Of a DNA stretch of 64,000 nucleotides, positions 44,245 to 51,514 are shown piece by piece; the first letter of the stretch is position 1, and the number at the start of each line of letters is the position of its first letter. Source of the DNA: Verrucomicrobiota bacterium. GTDB lineage: Bacteria; Verrucomicrobiota; Verrucomicrobiia; Opitutales; UBA2995. The stretch lies in assembly GCA_027622555.1 (NCBI GenBank), contig JAQBYJ010000019.1, positions 1-64,000 of the forward strand, written 5' to 3'. The notes beneath the pieces are model-generated. The model did no database searches, had not been told where the DNA came from, and saw only the letters and a program-made list of their open reading frames with translations. Position numbers and translations under genes: made by a program.

Positions 44245-44526
44245 GTGATTAAAAGTTTCGCTGACAATGAAACACAAAAAATATGGAATCAACAGCGTTC
44301 ACGGCGACTACCTGGTAACATCCAACAGAGATCTCTCAACAAGCTCGCGATGCTCAGTCAAGCTAGTGACCTCAAAGATCTTCGAATCCCACCGTCAAAC
44401 AGACTAGAGGCTCTCTCCGGAAATCGACGTGGACAATTTAGTATACGAATCAACCAACAATGGCGCATTTGTTTCCGGTGGGAAAATGGAGATGTATACG
44501 ATGTTGAGATAACAGATTACCGTTAA
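44245..44526 (+). CDS. higB: HigB-type toxin (RelE superfamily)
   Basis: This 93-residue protein starts at GTG 44245. It has the HigB pattern: MIKSFADNETQKIWNQQRSR, LNKLAMLSQASDLKDLRIPP, RLEALSGNRRGQFSIRINQQ and WRICFRWENGDVYDVEITDY. These ribosome-dependent mRNA endonucleases cut mRNA when the antitoxin is lost. The toxin-first order, with the helix-turn-helix antitoxin 22 bases downstream, is the usual hig layout. It appears full length. Confidence 0.92.
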   Translation: MIKSFADNETQKIWNQQRSRRLPGNIQQRSLNKLAMLSQASDLKDLRIPPSNRLEALSGNRRGQFSIRINQQWRICFRWENGDVYDVEITDYR

Positions 44527-44548
44527 CCATAAAACGCCCGTTTTTATT

Positions 44549-44851
44549 ATGAGTACCAGTAAATTGAAGTTTCCACATCCAGGTATCATCCTTCGTGAAG
44601 AGTTTCTCGATGAAATGAACCTTACGCAGTATCGTTTGGCGACGGATATTGGCATTCCGCACAGTCGCATAACAGCAATCATAAAAGGAAAGCGGTCGGT
44701 TACTCCTGATACAGCTTTGCGCTTGTCTCGTTACTTTGGAACTAGCGCCGAATTCTGGCTCGGATTACAGAAAGAGTACGATTTACGTAAGGCGCGGGAA
44801 GAGCTTGGTGCCACTATTGATCAAGAGGTCGTGCCGCTAAAAATTGCCTGA
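44549..44851 (+). CDS. higA: HigA-type antitoxin
   Basis: This 100-residue protein opens with PHPGIILREEFLDEMNLTQY, then a helix-turn-helix (YRLATDIGIPHSRITAIIKG, KRSVTPDTALRLSRYFGTSA) and EFWLGLQKEYDLRKAREELG, the standard HigA/VapI signature. It neutralises HigB and represses the pair through repeats upstream of higB. The C-terminus is intact, so the module is probably functional. Confidence 0.93.
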   Translation: MSTSKLKFPHPGIILREEFLDEMNLTQYRLATDIGIPHSRITAIIKGKRSVTPDTALRLSRYFGTSAEFWLGLQKEYDLRKAREELGATIDQEVVPLKIA

Positions 44852-45019
44852 TTGAAGGAAGGAATCCAATGCTCTTAAAAATGCTACTCTCCTCTGCAAG
44901 CAACGGGGAATTATCCAGTTCTGTCATTAAGTATCCGTTTCTATGATATGCATATTGCTAGAGAAACTTTAGGCGGTGTAGTAAAAGGCTTGTATTATCC
45001 GTTCAAAAGCTGGGATAAA

Positions 45020-46084
45020 ATGATCATCCTAAACTATAGGCTGGGTTGGAACTGGGTATTGCATCTTTGGATTCTTCTATTCCCTCTCGGAATTCTTTTG
45101 GGAGAAAATCAGGTGCGGGTAGATGGCACGGATATCCTATTTGATGACCAACCCGTTAAGATTATCGGCTTACGCTGTTCTAACGCGTTAATCAGTGATT
45201 CCACAACGGAGGATCTTATCAATGTCCTGGATCTCTATCACAGTTATGGAGTAAATACCGTTTCGGTGTTTTTAATGGGATCCCGGTTTGGGGACGTCAA
45301 AGGCTATTTGCCGGACGGCAGTTTGAACCCGGTTTATAGGAACCGCTTTGAGCGAATCTTACGGGCTACTGAGGAGAAAGGCGTGATCACGATTGTTGGC
45401 TGTCTTTACTGGAGTACTTCCCGTGCGAAAGAGGATTTGTCCAGTTGGGCTCAGGAAGATGCCAATCGGGCCATTGCCAATACCGCACGTTGGTTGAATG
45501 AGAATAATTTCAGGCATGTGATTCTTGACCCCGACAACGAGGGTATGGCGGGTCGGGAAATGAAATGGAAAACCGAAGGATTTATTCTGGCGGCCAAGGC
45601 CGCTAATCCGGATTTGGTGGTAGCGAACAACACACGCCAGGAGACCCGCAGCGAAGATCTGAATATGCACTTCGGTCCGCAGAAACCCGGTAAGCCCTGG
45701 TTTGATAGTGAGTCGACACCCAAGGAGTCCGTGCCACTCAGTGGATACTGGAGTGATTTCAGTAAAGAGGCCCACGTCTCAGACGAGACCTACTATAATT
45801 ATTCCCGGATTGGTCGCTACACGAATGAAATGAAAGCGAGGCAACTGGAACAATCTCTCACTGGCATGAACGAATATAACGGAATCATGCTAGCCAGTAC
45901 CTGGTTACAATGCGCACCTGACGAAAGTGTCGGAGGACCTTTTACCAATCCTGGTGGTTTTTCAAATCTTGGTTCTAGTGACAATCTAGAGGCTCCATGG
46001 AACCAGGGCATTGATACCTTGCATCCTGACGCCGGTATCCTTTGGTGGTTGGAGTATGTGAAGGAAAATTGGGCTAACCAATAA
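45020..46084 (+). CDS. Secreted glycoside-hydrolase-like TIM barrel
   Basis: The protein is about 354 residues from the ATG at 45020, which gives a hydrophobic leader (WNWVLHLWILLFPLGILLG); an ATG at 44948 would add 24 residues ahead of it. The fold resembles clan GH-A (cellulase-like): the opening VRVDGTDILFDDQPVKIIGL, LDLYHSYGVNTVSVFLMGSR, then HVILDPDNEGMAG, whose NE pair fits the acid/base position, and later PWFDSESTPKESVPLSG, where a glutamate could be the nucleophile. I cannot name the GH family. It lies 20 bases upstream of an esterase gene and so is probably co-expressed in polysaccharide breakdown. Confidence 0.7.
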   Translation: MIILNYRLGWNWVLHLWILLFPLGILLGENQVRVDGTDILFDDQPVKIIGLRCSNALISDSTTEDLINVLDLYHSYGVNTVSVFLMGSRFGDVKGYLPDGSLNPVYRNRFERILRATEEKGVITIVGCLYWSTSRAKEDLSSWAQEDANRAIANTARWLNENNFRHVILDPDNEGMAGREMKWKTEGFILAAKAANPDLVVANNTRQETRSEDLNMHFGPQKPGKPWFDSESTPKESVPLSGYWSDFSKEAHVSDETYYNYSRIGRYTNEMKARQLEQSLTGMNEYNGIMLASTWLQCAPDESVGGPFTNPGGFSNLGSSDNLEAPWNQGIDTLHPDAGILWWLEYVKENWANQ

Positions 46085-46104
46085 CCCCGCAATCAGAATT
46101 AATT

Positions 46105-47139
46105 ATGCCTTCTCAATCTGCATCTAAGTTAATCTTATTAATTAATATCTTTCTCATGTGGGGATTGAACGTTTTTGGAGTGGATCCAGAGCCGCAGTTA
46201 ATCCCCCGGGCAGCAGAAGCGACGGATAAGCCCTATCAGCCACAGGCAATTTCACCAGGTGGGATTGTCATCCCCATTTATCCGCCGAATTCACCGTTTC
46301 TGAAACAGGACCGGGTCAGGGAAGCGGAAGTGTACGCTATGCATGAAGTGCCTGGTCGCATCCAAAGTATTGTTAACGTGCACAATCCGTCGATCGAAGT
46401 TCACACCGTCTCCAAGAACAGCAACACGGGCGTAGGAATGATTGTGTTAGCCGGTGGAGGTCACAAACGTCTGATCATTGGTTCGGAAGGAACGGACCTC
46501 GTGCCGTATTTTTTCAACTACGGGATCAATACGATTATTTTGCGCTACCGTTTGCGGGATGACGGTTACAATGCCGAGGTGGATGCCGTGAGCGATACCC
46601 TGCAAGCCATTCGCCTGGTTCGTTCACGGGCAGCGGAGTGGGGGATTGATCCGAACAAGATCGGTGCTATGGGATTCTCGGCTGGTGGAGAACCTTCGGC
46701 AAACGCTGCTTTGCAGTACCTGAAGTTCGACGCTGAAAACAATGGGCCAAACGACTCTCTTGCCGGGGTTTCCTCCCGACCTGATTTTGTGGGTCTTATT
46801 TACACCGGCCCATCAGCAATTACCAAGAGTCCTGAGACGGTCGTAATCCCCAAGGATGTTCCTCCCGCCTTCCTTGTTTCCGCCAGCTATGGAAACGCGA
46901 GTCATACCAAGTGGTCTTTCGATTACTACATGGCCATGCTCGATAAAGAGGTACCCAACATCGAAATACACATGTACGGCAACGGCTGGCATGGAGGTGG
47001 AATTACTGATCGTGGAGGCATCCCCTATGGTACCTGGCCGGACCGCTTCATCGACTGGTTTCGCGATCTTGGGTTTTTACAAAAACCAGGTGTTCGAACG
47101 AAAGCAGCTTCCGATATAGAGACCTATCTGGCGAAGTAG
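46105..47139 (+). CDS. Secreted alpha/beta hydrolase (acetyl-xylan-esterase-like)
   Basis: This 344-residue protein has a signal peptide (SKLILLINIFLMWGLNVFG). Features: GVGMIVLAGGGHKRLIIGSE with an oxyanion-type GGGH, INTIILRYRLRDDGY, AIRLVRSRAAEWGIDPNKIG, the nucleophile elbow MGFSAGGEPSANAAL (Ser192) and the catalytic histidine in YGNGWHGGGITDRG. This is the layout of bacterial acetyl esterases associated with xylan and other hemicelluloses. It follows the glycoside-hydrolase-like gene by 20 bases, likely the same transcript, and converges on the PQQ-like gene 7 bases away. Confidence 0.85.
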   Translation: MPSQSASKLILLINIFLMWGLNVFGVDPEPQLIPRAAEATDKPYQPQAISPGGIVIPIYPPNSPFLKQDRVREAEVYAMHEVPGRIQSIVNVHNPSIEVHTVSKNSNTGVGMIVLAGGGHKRLIIGSEGTDLVPYFFNYGINTIILRYRLRDDGYNAEVDAVSDTLQAIRLVRSRAAEWGIDPNKIGAMGFSAGGEPSANAALQYLKFDAENNGPNDSLAGVSSRPDFVGLIYTGPSAITKSPETVVIPKDVPPAFLVSASYGNASHTKWSFDYYMAMLDKEVPNIEIHMYGNGWHGGGITDRGGIPYGTWPDRFIDWFRDLGFLQKPGVRTKAASDIETYLAK

Positions 47140-47146
47140 CCGGCTA

Positions 47147-48736
47147 TCAATTGCCTTCACCGATACAAACAATATGCTTCAACCCACGGTGGAAGATCTT
47201 GCCTTGCGAATAGCTGGGTGAATTAAGGCTCCAGGTTTCTCCGGCGGGGCCAAGGTCGTTGATTGATACCAAAGCGGTATCATCGAACGTGCTGGCTTCT
47301 GAATCGATAACGTAGGTCATGCCGATCATGGTAGGGAAGAAGACGTATTGATTTACTGCGATCGGGCTGCCTGCTGTGACGTGACCCCAACCGTCGCCTT
47401 TTGAACGCCTGTCGTTGGCGGTTTCGATGCCTCTTGAATTGGTGCCATTGCTGGGGATGTGTTTGTCCCAGAGGATCTGATCGTGAGCTTTGGGCTGGCG
47501 AACTACCTGGATAGGAACCTGGAGGAATTCAGACTTGCCGGTCTCTGTATTCACGCGACCGATGCAATGACCTGCGTGGGTAAGGAATAAAAAATATTTT
47601 CCGACCAGTATGGGTGTTTGGTTCGTGGGCTCCGGTTTAAATTTTTCTATCACCTTCGTGAAAGGAGAATCCCGGTGTGTTTCGTATTTATTCTTTGAGC
47701 TGTTCCAAAGCCGGATGTCTGCAATTTCGAAGACCGGGAATTTGGCTGCCAGTTTTCCGGTTTGAGAATCGAGCTTAAGCAGATTGCCCGAATCAAAACC
47801 GTAGGCGTAATGCTCATTGAAGTGTGATACGGCATAGGTTGCAGTTCCTGTGGAGTCATAATTCCAGAGGTTTTCCCCGGATACTTTGGACATACTAAAT
47901 CCATAGGGAACTTCCGGAGGTTGGTGTCCACCACCTCGTCCGTGAAATATGTGTGGTTGGCCGTTGATGTATCCCAATCGCGGTGTGTTGTGAACGGAGG
48001 TTCCAGTTGACTCGGTCCAGAGTGGTTTTCCGGTCGCTGCATCAAAGCTTCGAATAAAAGTCCAAGGCCAATCTTCCGCCGGCGAATTGCGATTTCCAGG
48101 TTCGGCTTTCATCGGTCGCCGCAATGGATCATCTGCGTCACGCATCAGAACAAAGAGTAACTGATTATCGACGAGGATCGGTTCGGATTGTTTGGCATTG
48201 TGTCTTGAGCGTGATTCAAAGGATCGGGTCCAAACTACATTCCCCTCCATGTCGAGGCAGACCATGGTTCCGCCCTGGTTGATGAACCATACATGGTTTC
48301 CGTCCGTAATGGGAGTTGCGCTGGTGTTATCGGAAAACAACCCCGAGTAAGGCATTGTCTTAGGGCTGGGAATGTCCTTGGTCCAAAGAATTTCTCCGGT
48401 TTGAGAATTCAGACAATAACCAATGATATCACTTCCCTCCGCCTTTTCCAACGGAGTGCCCATTGGCAGTGGTTTATTGATGGTGAGGAATATTCGGTTC
48501 TCCCAAACGGCAATCCCGCTTTGCCCGCCTTCCGGTAACACGGTTTTCCAAAGGATGTTGGAATCGCTGCTTACACTCCATTCTGTTGGGATTTTCTGGT
48601 CTGTTGTGGTAGTCCAGGTTCCCGAGGGACCGGAGGCCATTGGCCACTGATCGTCAGCGTGTTTGATGGGAGATTGGGCCAGAGTAGAGGCACAAATCAA
48701 AAGAGTGCCGAAGCATAGGGGTATTAAAGGGTTCAC
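47147..48736 (-). CDS. Secreted PQQ-like beta-propeller protein
   Basis: This 529-residue protein has signal peptide MNPLIPLCFGTLLICASTLA. Blade motifs recur: LNSQTGEILWTKDIP, LDMEGNVVWTRSF, FDAATGKPLWTESTG, LDSQTGKLAAKF and VNTETGKSEFLQV. An HGRGGGHQPPEVPYG insert is present. It is longer than the two relatives at 21146 and 62081. A cofactor site is not evident, so calling it a dehydrogenase would be unsafe. It is a stand-alone gene transcribed divergently from the VapBC pair. Confidence 0.83.
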   Translation of the reverse strand: MNPLIPLCFGTLLICASTLAQSPIKHADDQWPMASGPSGTWTTTTDQKIPTEWSVSSDSNILWKTVLPEGGQSGIAVWENRIFLTINKPLPMGTPLEKAEGSDIIGYCLNSQTGEILWTKDIPSPKTMPYSGLFSDNTSATPITDGNHVWFINQGGTMVCLDMEGNVVWTRSFESRSRHNAKQSEPILVDNQLLFVLMRDADDPLRRPMKAEPGNRNSPAEDWPWTFIRSFDAATGKPLWTESTGTSVHNTPRLGYINGQPHIFHGRGGGHQPPEVPYGFSMSKVSGENLWNYDSTGTATYAVSHFNEHYAYGFDSGNLLKLDSQTGKLAAKFPVFEIADIRLWNSSKNKYETHRDSPFTKVIEKFKPEPTNQTPILVGKYFLFLTHAGHCIGRVNTETGKSEFLQVPIQVVRQPKAHDQILWDKHIPSNGTNSRGIETANDRRSKGDGWGHVTAGSPIAVNQYVFFPTMIGMTYVIDSEASTFDDTALVSINDLGPAGETWSLNSPSYSQGKIFHRGLKHIVCIGEGN

Positions 48737-48831
48737 AAGTCAGTTTTCGTTTTTGAACATCAATTGGGCAAATCAATTCGTAGTGGGTAAGTCTCCACGA
48801 TCTTCCAAAATCTACTCAAGTAGAGGTCTGC

Positions 48832-48860
48832 TTGACAAAAGTAAGAAGTAAAAGTAAGAC
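48832..48860 (+). promoter_or_regulatory. Probable vapBC promoter with direct repeats
   Basis: TTGACA (48832-48837) and TAAGAC (48855-48860) are 17 bases apart, fitting a sigma-70-type promoter. Two copies of AAAAGTAAG (48837 and 48850) overlap it, a likely antitoxin operator. The vapB ATG follows only six bases after the -10 hexamer with no Shine-Dalgarno, so the message may be leaderless. Confidence 0.5.
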
Positions 48861-48866
48861 TTTTTT

Positions 48867-49124
48867 ATGATTAAGTCGATTTCAGTTAAAGGACAGTTGG
48901 TTCTACCGAGCAAGTTGAGGAGAAAGTACGGGATTACGGCAGGAAGTCCGGTCAATATTTTTGATACGGGTGCGGGAATATTGATTGAGCCATTACACAC
49001 GAGCTCTTCAGATGGAAACTTCGTTAAAAAAAGCAAGATCGATGGCGGCCCTGTTCTTTCTTTCAAGAAAAAACAGATACTCGCTTCAGCGCAAGTTGCG
49101 AAGCTCCTTGAAGAATCCGAATGA
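48867..49124 (+). CDS. AbrB/MazE-type antitoxin (VapB)
   Basis: This 85-residue protein has an N-terminal swapped-hairpin AbrB DNA-binding domain: MIKSISVKGQLVLPSKLRRK, YGITAGSPVNIFDTGAGILI. A C-terminal tail (KKQILASAQVAKLLEESE) would bind the toxin. Its stop overlaps the start of the PIN-domain gene by four bases (ATGA), the typical coupling of vapBC pairs. It should repress its own promoter through the AAAAGTAAG repeats (inference). Confidence 0.88.
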   Translation: MIKSISVKGQLVLPSKLRRKYGITAGSPVNIFDTGAGILIEPLHTSSSDGNFVKKSKIDGGPVLSFKKKQILASAQVAKLLEESE

Positions 49125-49510
49125 ACTATCTACTCGACGTAAATGCGTTGATTGCTGGTGTATATGAAGATCACGAGCACTATGCCGTTATGCGAACATG
49201 GATGCTTGAAAATAAAGATCATGGTCTTCGAGTTGCGCCACTGGTTATGACGGGCTGTTTAAGGATTTTGATGACTGTTTCAGGAGAGAAGAAAATGCAA
49301 AAAATAATTTCTGCCATCGCGGCATTTAGGGAATTTTATAATATAGAAACCGTCGCAGACGATATTGAGAATGAACAACTTGGAACCTGGGTTTCAGGAC
49401 CAAAACAAGTTACCGACGCGCATTTACTGGCAATTGCCAAGCGACACGAACTGAAGTTGCTGACCTTTGATAAGAACATTCCAGGTAAAAATGTTCTCCG
49501 CCTTGGTTGA
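49121..49510 (+). CDS. vapC: VapC-type PIN-domain ribonuclease toxin
   Basis: This 129-residue PIN domain has metal ligands Asp6 (MNYLLDVNALIAG), Asp99 (VTDAHLLAIAKRH) and Asp117 (LLTFDKNI). The middle LVMTGCLRILMTVSG matches the subgroup with a GxxRI pattern at the second acidic position. VapC toxins cleave tRNA or rRNA. It is translationally coupled to the antitoxin and looks complete. A heme/VCBS lipoprotein gene follows 18 bases later and could be read from the same transcript. Confidence 0.9.
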   Translation: MNYLLDVNALIAGVYEDHEHYAVMRTWMLENKDHGLRVAPLVMTGCLRILMTVSGEKKMQKIISAIAAFREFYNIETVADDIENEQLGTWVSGPKQVTDAHLLAIAKRHELKLLTFDKNIPGKNVLRLG

Positions 49511-49528
49511 GTTCGTGAGAATATTCCA

Positions 49529-51142
49529 ATGACACCCTGTAAAACATTTGATGCTTCAACCGCTCAATTTAAAGTTCTGATTTTTCACTTTGGATTATCC
49601 CTTTTATTTATTGGCTGTGGAAAAAATGAGGAACTGGTTGAGAAATCAGTTGGTGAAGGACTCGCCCAACAATATTGTATCGCCTGCCATTCATTTCCCG
49701 AACCGGACCTGCTACCGAAAGAGAGCTGGGAATTTTTGCTAACCTATATGGGGTTCTTTCTGGGTGTTGTGGATTACTCTTATTTGGAAGGCAGCTCGGA
49801 GCGAACCATGGACGTCATTGAGGCCCGGGAGGAGTTTGTTCGTGCGGCTCATTTGTTGCCTGATACTCCCATGCTTTCCGGGGAACAATGGAAAATGTTG
49901 CGGGAGTATTATATGAGTCATGCGCCGGAAGCGGCGATCCCCCAGGTCGACAAACCGAAAGTTGTCGAGGACCTTTCTTTATTTTCGGTTAAGTCGATCC
50001 AGTACCGACAAAAGGCGGCCATCACGTCGCTCGTATCCATCGATGAAAAGAACGGATTCCTTTTGATTCATGATAGTGGTGCGCAACGGCTCACCATACT
50101 GGATAAGGATTTGGATTTTCATGATTCACACGAAGCGCCAGGTGTTTTTCTGATTGAAGCGATAACCCGGGATAACGAAATCTACCTGCTCAATATTGGT
50201 GATCTCTTCGCATCGGAAATCGGAAAATCCTATGGCGAGGTTCAGCACGCGAAGCTGCGTGGTGGCGTGCACTATGACTTAAAGATTCTTTTGGATAATC
50301 TTCATCGGCCATCAGATTTTTCTTTTGCAGATTTTCAAAATAATGGGGTGGAGGAACTTCTTGTGAGCAACTTTGGTGATTACACAGGAAACCTGTCTTT
50401 GTTTAGACGAGATCTATCGAACGGGGAGTTGTTATCTGAAGCGGAAATTCTCAGCTCTGAAGCGGGAATCGTTCAAAGCGAGGCCTTTGACTTCAATGAA
50501 GATGGATTTCTCGACATTGTAACTATGATGAGCGCAGCTCGCGAAAACGTGAGTATTTTTCTGAACCAGGCAAACGGCAGCTTTGAAAGAAATATCATTA
50601 TTGAGGGGAATCCATCTTATGGGTACACGGGGTTGGTGCTGCGCGATTTTAATAACGATGGTCGGATGGACTTGATCACACTCAACGGCGACAATGGTGA
50701 TTCTGATCCCTACAACACACTGAAACGCGATCAAGGAATTCGCATCTACCTCAATCAGGGAGATCTGAAATTCGAAGAGGCTTATTTCTATCCGATGTAT
50801 GGTGTTTACGGTGCCGAAATAGAAGACTTTGACCTCGATGGAGACTTGGACATCGCGGCCATTTCATTCCATCCGGACTTCTATCCTGAAAAACCAGAGA
50901 ACTTCGTTTTTCTCGAACAAACTGAACCGCTCACTTTCGCCCCGAAGACACACCCTGCCACCTACAATGGCCGTTGGTTAACCATGGATTCTGGTGACAT
51001 TGATGGCGATGGTGACAAAGACATCGTTCTCGGCGCAGCCTATTCTCCGGTAGGGATGATGGCTAATCATGAGGATAAATTTCTCCAGTTGGTAAAAGAA
51101 GGTCCTCCGTTATTATTCTTAGAGAACCAAACAAATGAGTAG
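49529..51142 (+). CDS. Lipoprotein with c-type heme site and VCBS/FG-GAP propeller
   Basis: This 537-residue protein has a lipobox (LSLLFIGCGK, Cys near residue 30). Next is a short cytochrome-like segment, GEGLAQQYCIACHSFPEPDL, with one CxxCH heme motif near residues 50-54 and a possible methionine ligand in PDTPMLSGEQW. From about residue 150 come VCBS-type blades with calcium loops DFNEDGFLD, DFNNDGRMD, DFDLDGDLD and DIDGDGDKD. A heme fused to a VCBS propeller suggests electron transfer at the outer or inner membrane surface, though the partner is unknown. It starts 18 bases after vapC with no clear terminator between. Confidence 0.82.
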   Translation: MTPCKTFDASTAQFKVLIFHFGLSLLFIGCGKNEELVEKSVGEGLAQQYCIACHSFPEPDLLPKESWEFLLTYMGFFLGVVDYSYLEGSSERTMDVIEAREEFVRAAHLLPDTPMLSGEQWKMLREYYMSHAPEAAIPQVDKPKVVEDLSLFSVKSIQYRQKAAITSLVSIDEKNGFLLIHDSGAQRLTILDKDLDFHDSHEAPGVFLIEAITRDNEIYLLNIGDLFASEIGKSYGEVQHAKLRGGVHYDLKILLDNLHRPSDFSFADFQNNGVEELLVSNFGDYTGNLSLFRRDLSNGELLSEAEILSSEAGIVQSEAFDFNEDGFLDIVTMMSAARENVSIFLNQANGSFERNIIIEGNPSYGYTGLVLRDFNNDGRMDLITLNGDNGDSDPYNTLKRDQGIRIYLNQGDLKFEEAYFYPMYGVYGAEIEDFDLDGDLDIAAISFHPDFYPEKPENFVFLEQTEPLTFAPKTHPATYNGRWLTMDSGDIDGDGDKDIVLGAAYSPVGMMANHEDKFLQLVKEGPPLLFLENQTNE

Positions 51143-51180
51143 AAGCGATAGTAGGGTATCGAAGGAGAATGGTCCTGGCT

Positions 51181-51408
51181 TCACTCAGCTGATGTTTCGT
51201 CCAGTTTAATGATGTAGGTTTTGTTCTGAAATTCAATGGTGTCACCCGCTACCATCTTTTTTCGTTTTCGGGTTTCAACGGTTCCGTTCACTTTTACCTG
51301 CCCTTCATTGATGACAAACTTCGCTTGACCTCCGCTTTCAACCAGGTTCTCGAATTTCAGAATTTTGCAGAGCTCCACCGGCTCTTTTGCTATCGTTACT
51401 TCTTTCAT
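51181..51408 (-). CDS. S4-domain RNA-binding protein (YbcJ-like)
   Basis: From the ATG at 51408 it encodes about 75 residues, the normal size for the YbcJ/RlbA-type S4 family; a GTG at 51459 would add 17 residues. The S4 pattern is clear: ELCKILKFENLVESGGQAKF, VINEGQVKVNGTVETRKRKK, MVAGDTIEFQNKTYIIKL. It presumably binds structured RNA, probably ribosomal. It is a housekeeping-type gene unrelated to its neighbours, between convergent VCBS and dehydrogenase units. Confidence 0.85.
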   Translation of the reverse strand: MKEVTIAKEPVELCKILKFENLVESGGQAKFVINEGQVKVNGTVETRKRKKMVAGDTIEFQNKTYIIKLDETSAE

Positions 51409-51514
51409 AGGCTTTATTTTCAAATCAAATTCTTTTGAAAGGTTGGTTTCTACAAGCACTAATGGTTTGGGAGCTTACTCCCTTTGATAGGAATGTGCTT
51501 TTGGACTGAACCGG

